DNA of 33,312 nucleotides, taken from assembly GCA_035936835.1 (NCBI GenBank), contig DASYVT010000203.1, positions 1 through 33,312 on the forward strand. Reading direction: 5' to 3'. The first letter of the stretch is position 1. The number at the start of each line of letters is the position of its first letter. The translations under genes and the position numbers were made by a program. Below the pieces are notes generated by a model that was not told where the DNA came from, searched no databases, and worked only from the letters and a program-made list of their open reading frames with translations. Source of the DNA: Candidatus Methylomirabilota bacterium. Its GTDB lineage: Bacteria > Methylomirabilota > Methylomirabilia > Rokubacteriales > CSP1-6. Below are positions 33,192 through 33,312 of the stretch, one piece after another.

Positions 33192-33224
33192 AAGCCCCCG
33201 AGATCAAACAGGTCCCGGGGGCTT
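33192..33224 (+). terminator. hairpin terminator after tRNA-fMet
   Basis: AAGCCCCCG (33192-33200) pairs with CGGGGGCTT (33216-33224), a 9-bp stem; the following sequence is only weakly T-rich. Beyond it (33225-33312) I see no gene, only an 11-bp tandem repeat, CTCTCCGCGTT, twice near 33260-33282. Confidence 0.6.
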
Positions 33225-33312
33225 CGCGCTTCCCCCCTGACTCCGGCGACCCCGTCAACTCTCCGCGTTCTCTCCGCGTTCGGGAACTCGGACGGCCTCC
33301 GGCGCGCGGCGC

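Overview
The window is a GC-rich (clearly above 60% by eye), tightly packed bacterial chromosome segment with ATGA/GTGA-type overlaps and many GTG starts. Gene content and order (infC-rpmI-rplT-pheS-pheT, zapA followed by 6S RNA, rny-ymdB-folD-xseA-xseB-ispA, eno-ftsB), the GC content and a family of CCCTCACCCTGCCCTCTCCCC-type palindromes suggest a Rokubacteria/NC10-like or deltaproteobacteria-like lineage. That placement is an inference, since no rRNA or other decisive marker is present.

Region 1 (1-10046) is a low-oxygen/nitrosative/dormancy stress island. Minus strand: a Crp/Fnr regulator without Fe-S cysteines, a small haem-copper-oxidase/NnrS-like membrane protein, a stand-alone DUF542 (ScdA/RIC N-terminal) protein and a DUF2249 protein that runs off the left edge. 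A Crp/Fnr-type palindrome sits at about -41.5 from the predicted DUF542 start site. Plus strand: a ribosome hibernation factor (HPF/RaiA family), an archaeo-eukaryotic-type release-factor homologue (baeRF), an MgtA-type P-type ATPase, an Hsp20 remnant, then DksA/TraR zinc finger - cytochrome c - UspA - UspA - CBS pair - 38-aa basic peptide - UspA with a zinc ribbon. Good sigma-54 (-24/-12) promoter matches precede both hpf and the dksA-like operon.

Region 2 (10148-12023) holds a geranylgeranyl-reductase-like flavoprotein and a TVP38/DedA-type membrane protein that seems to start at a CTG codon.

Region 3 (12041-14331) is an aromatic amino acid unit: a promoter, a leader peptide carrying W-W-R-Y-F-Y-F, mutually exclusive RNA hairpins ending in a rho-independent terminator, then two tandem DAHP synthase genes. 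It reads as a ribosome-mediated attenuator sensing all three aromatic amino acids and is the most striking element of the window. A 142-bp imperfect palindrome and a TonB-like gene follow.

Region 4 (15548-22766) is translation: tRNA-Val(GAC), a TGS-less thrS, infC (apparent AUA start), rpmI, rplT, pheS, pheT, a small coiled-coil protein and zapA.

Region 5 (22779-32962) has 6S RNA with its own promoter, then rny, ymdB, folD, a DUF559 nuclease gene framed by inverted copies of the interspersed palindrome, xseA, xseB, ispA, eno, ftsB, a processive family 2 glycosyltransferase and a cupin protein. The window ends with a palindrome copy, initiator tRNA-fMet with promoter and hairpin, and about 90 bp with no gene seen.
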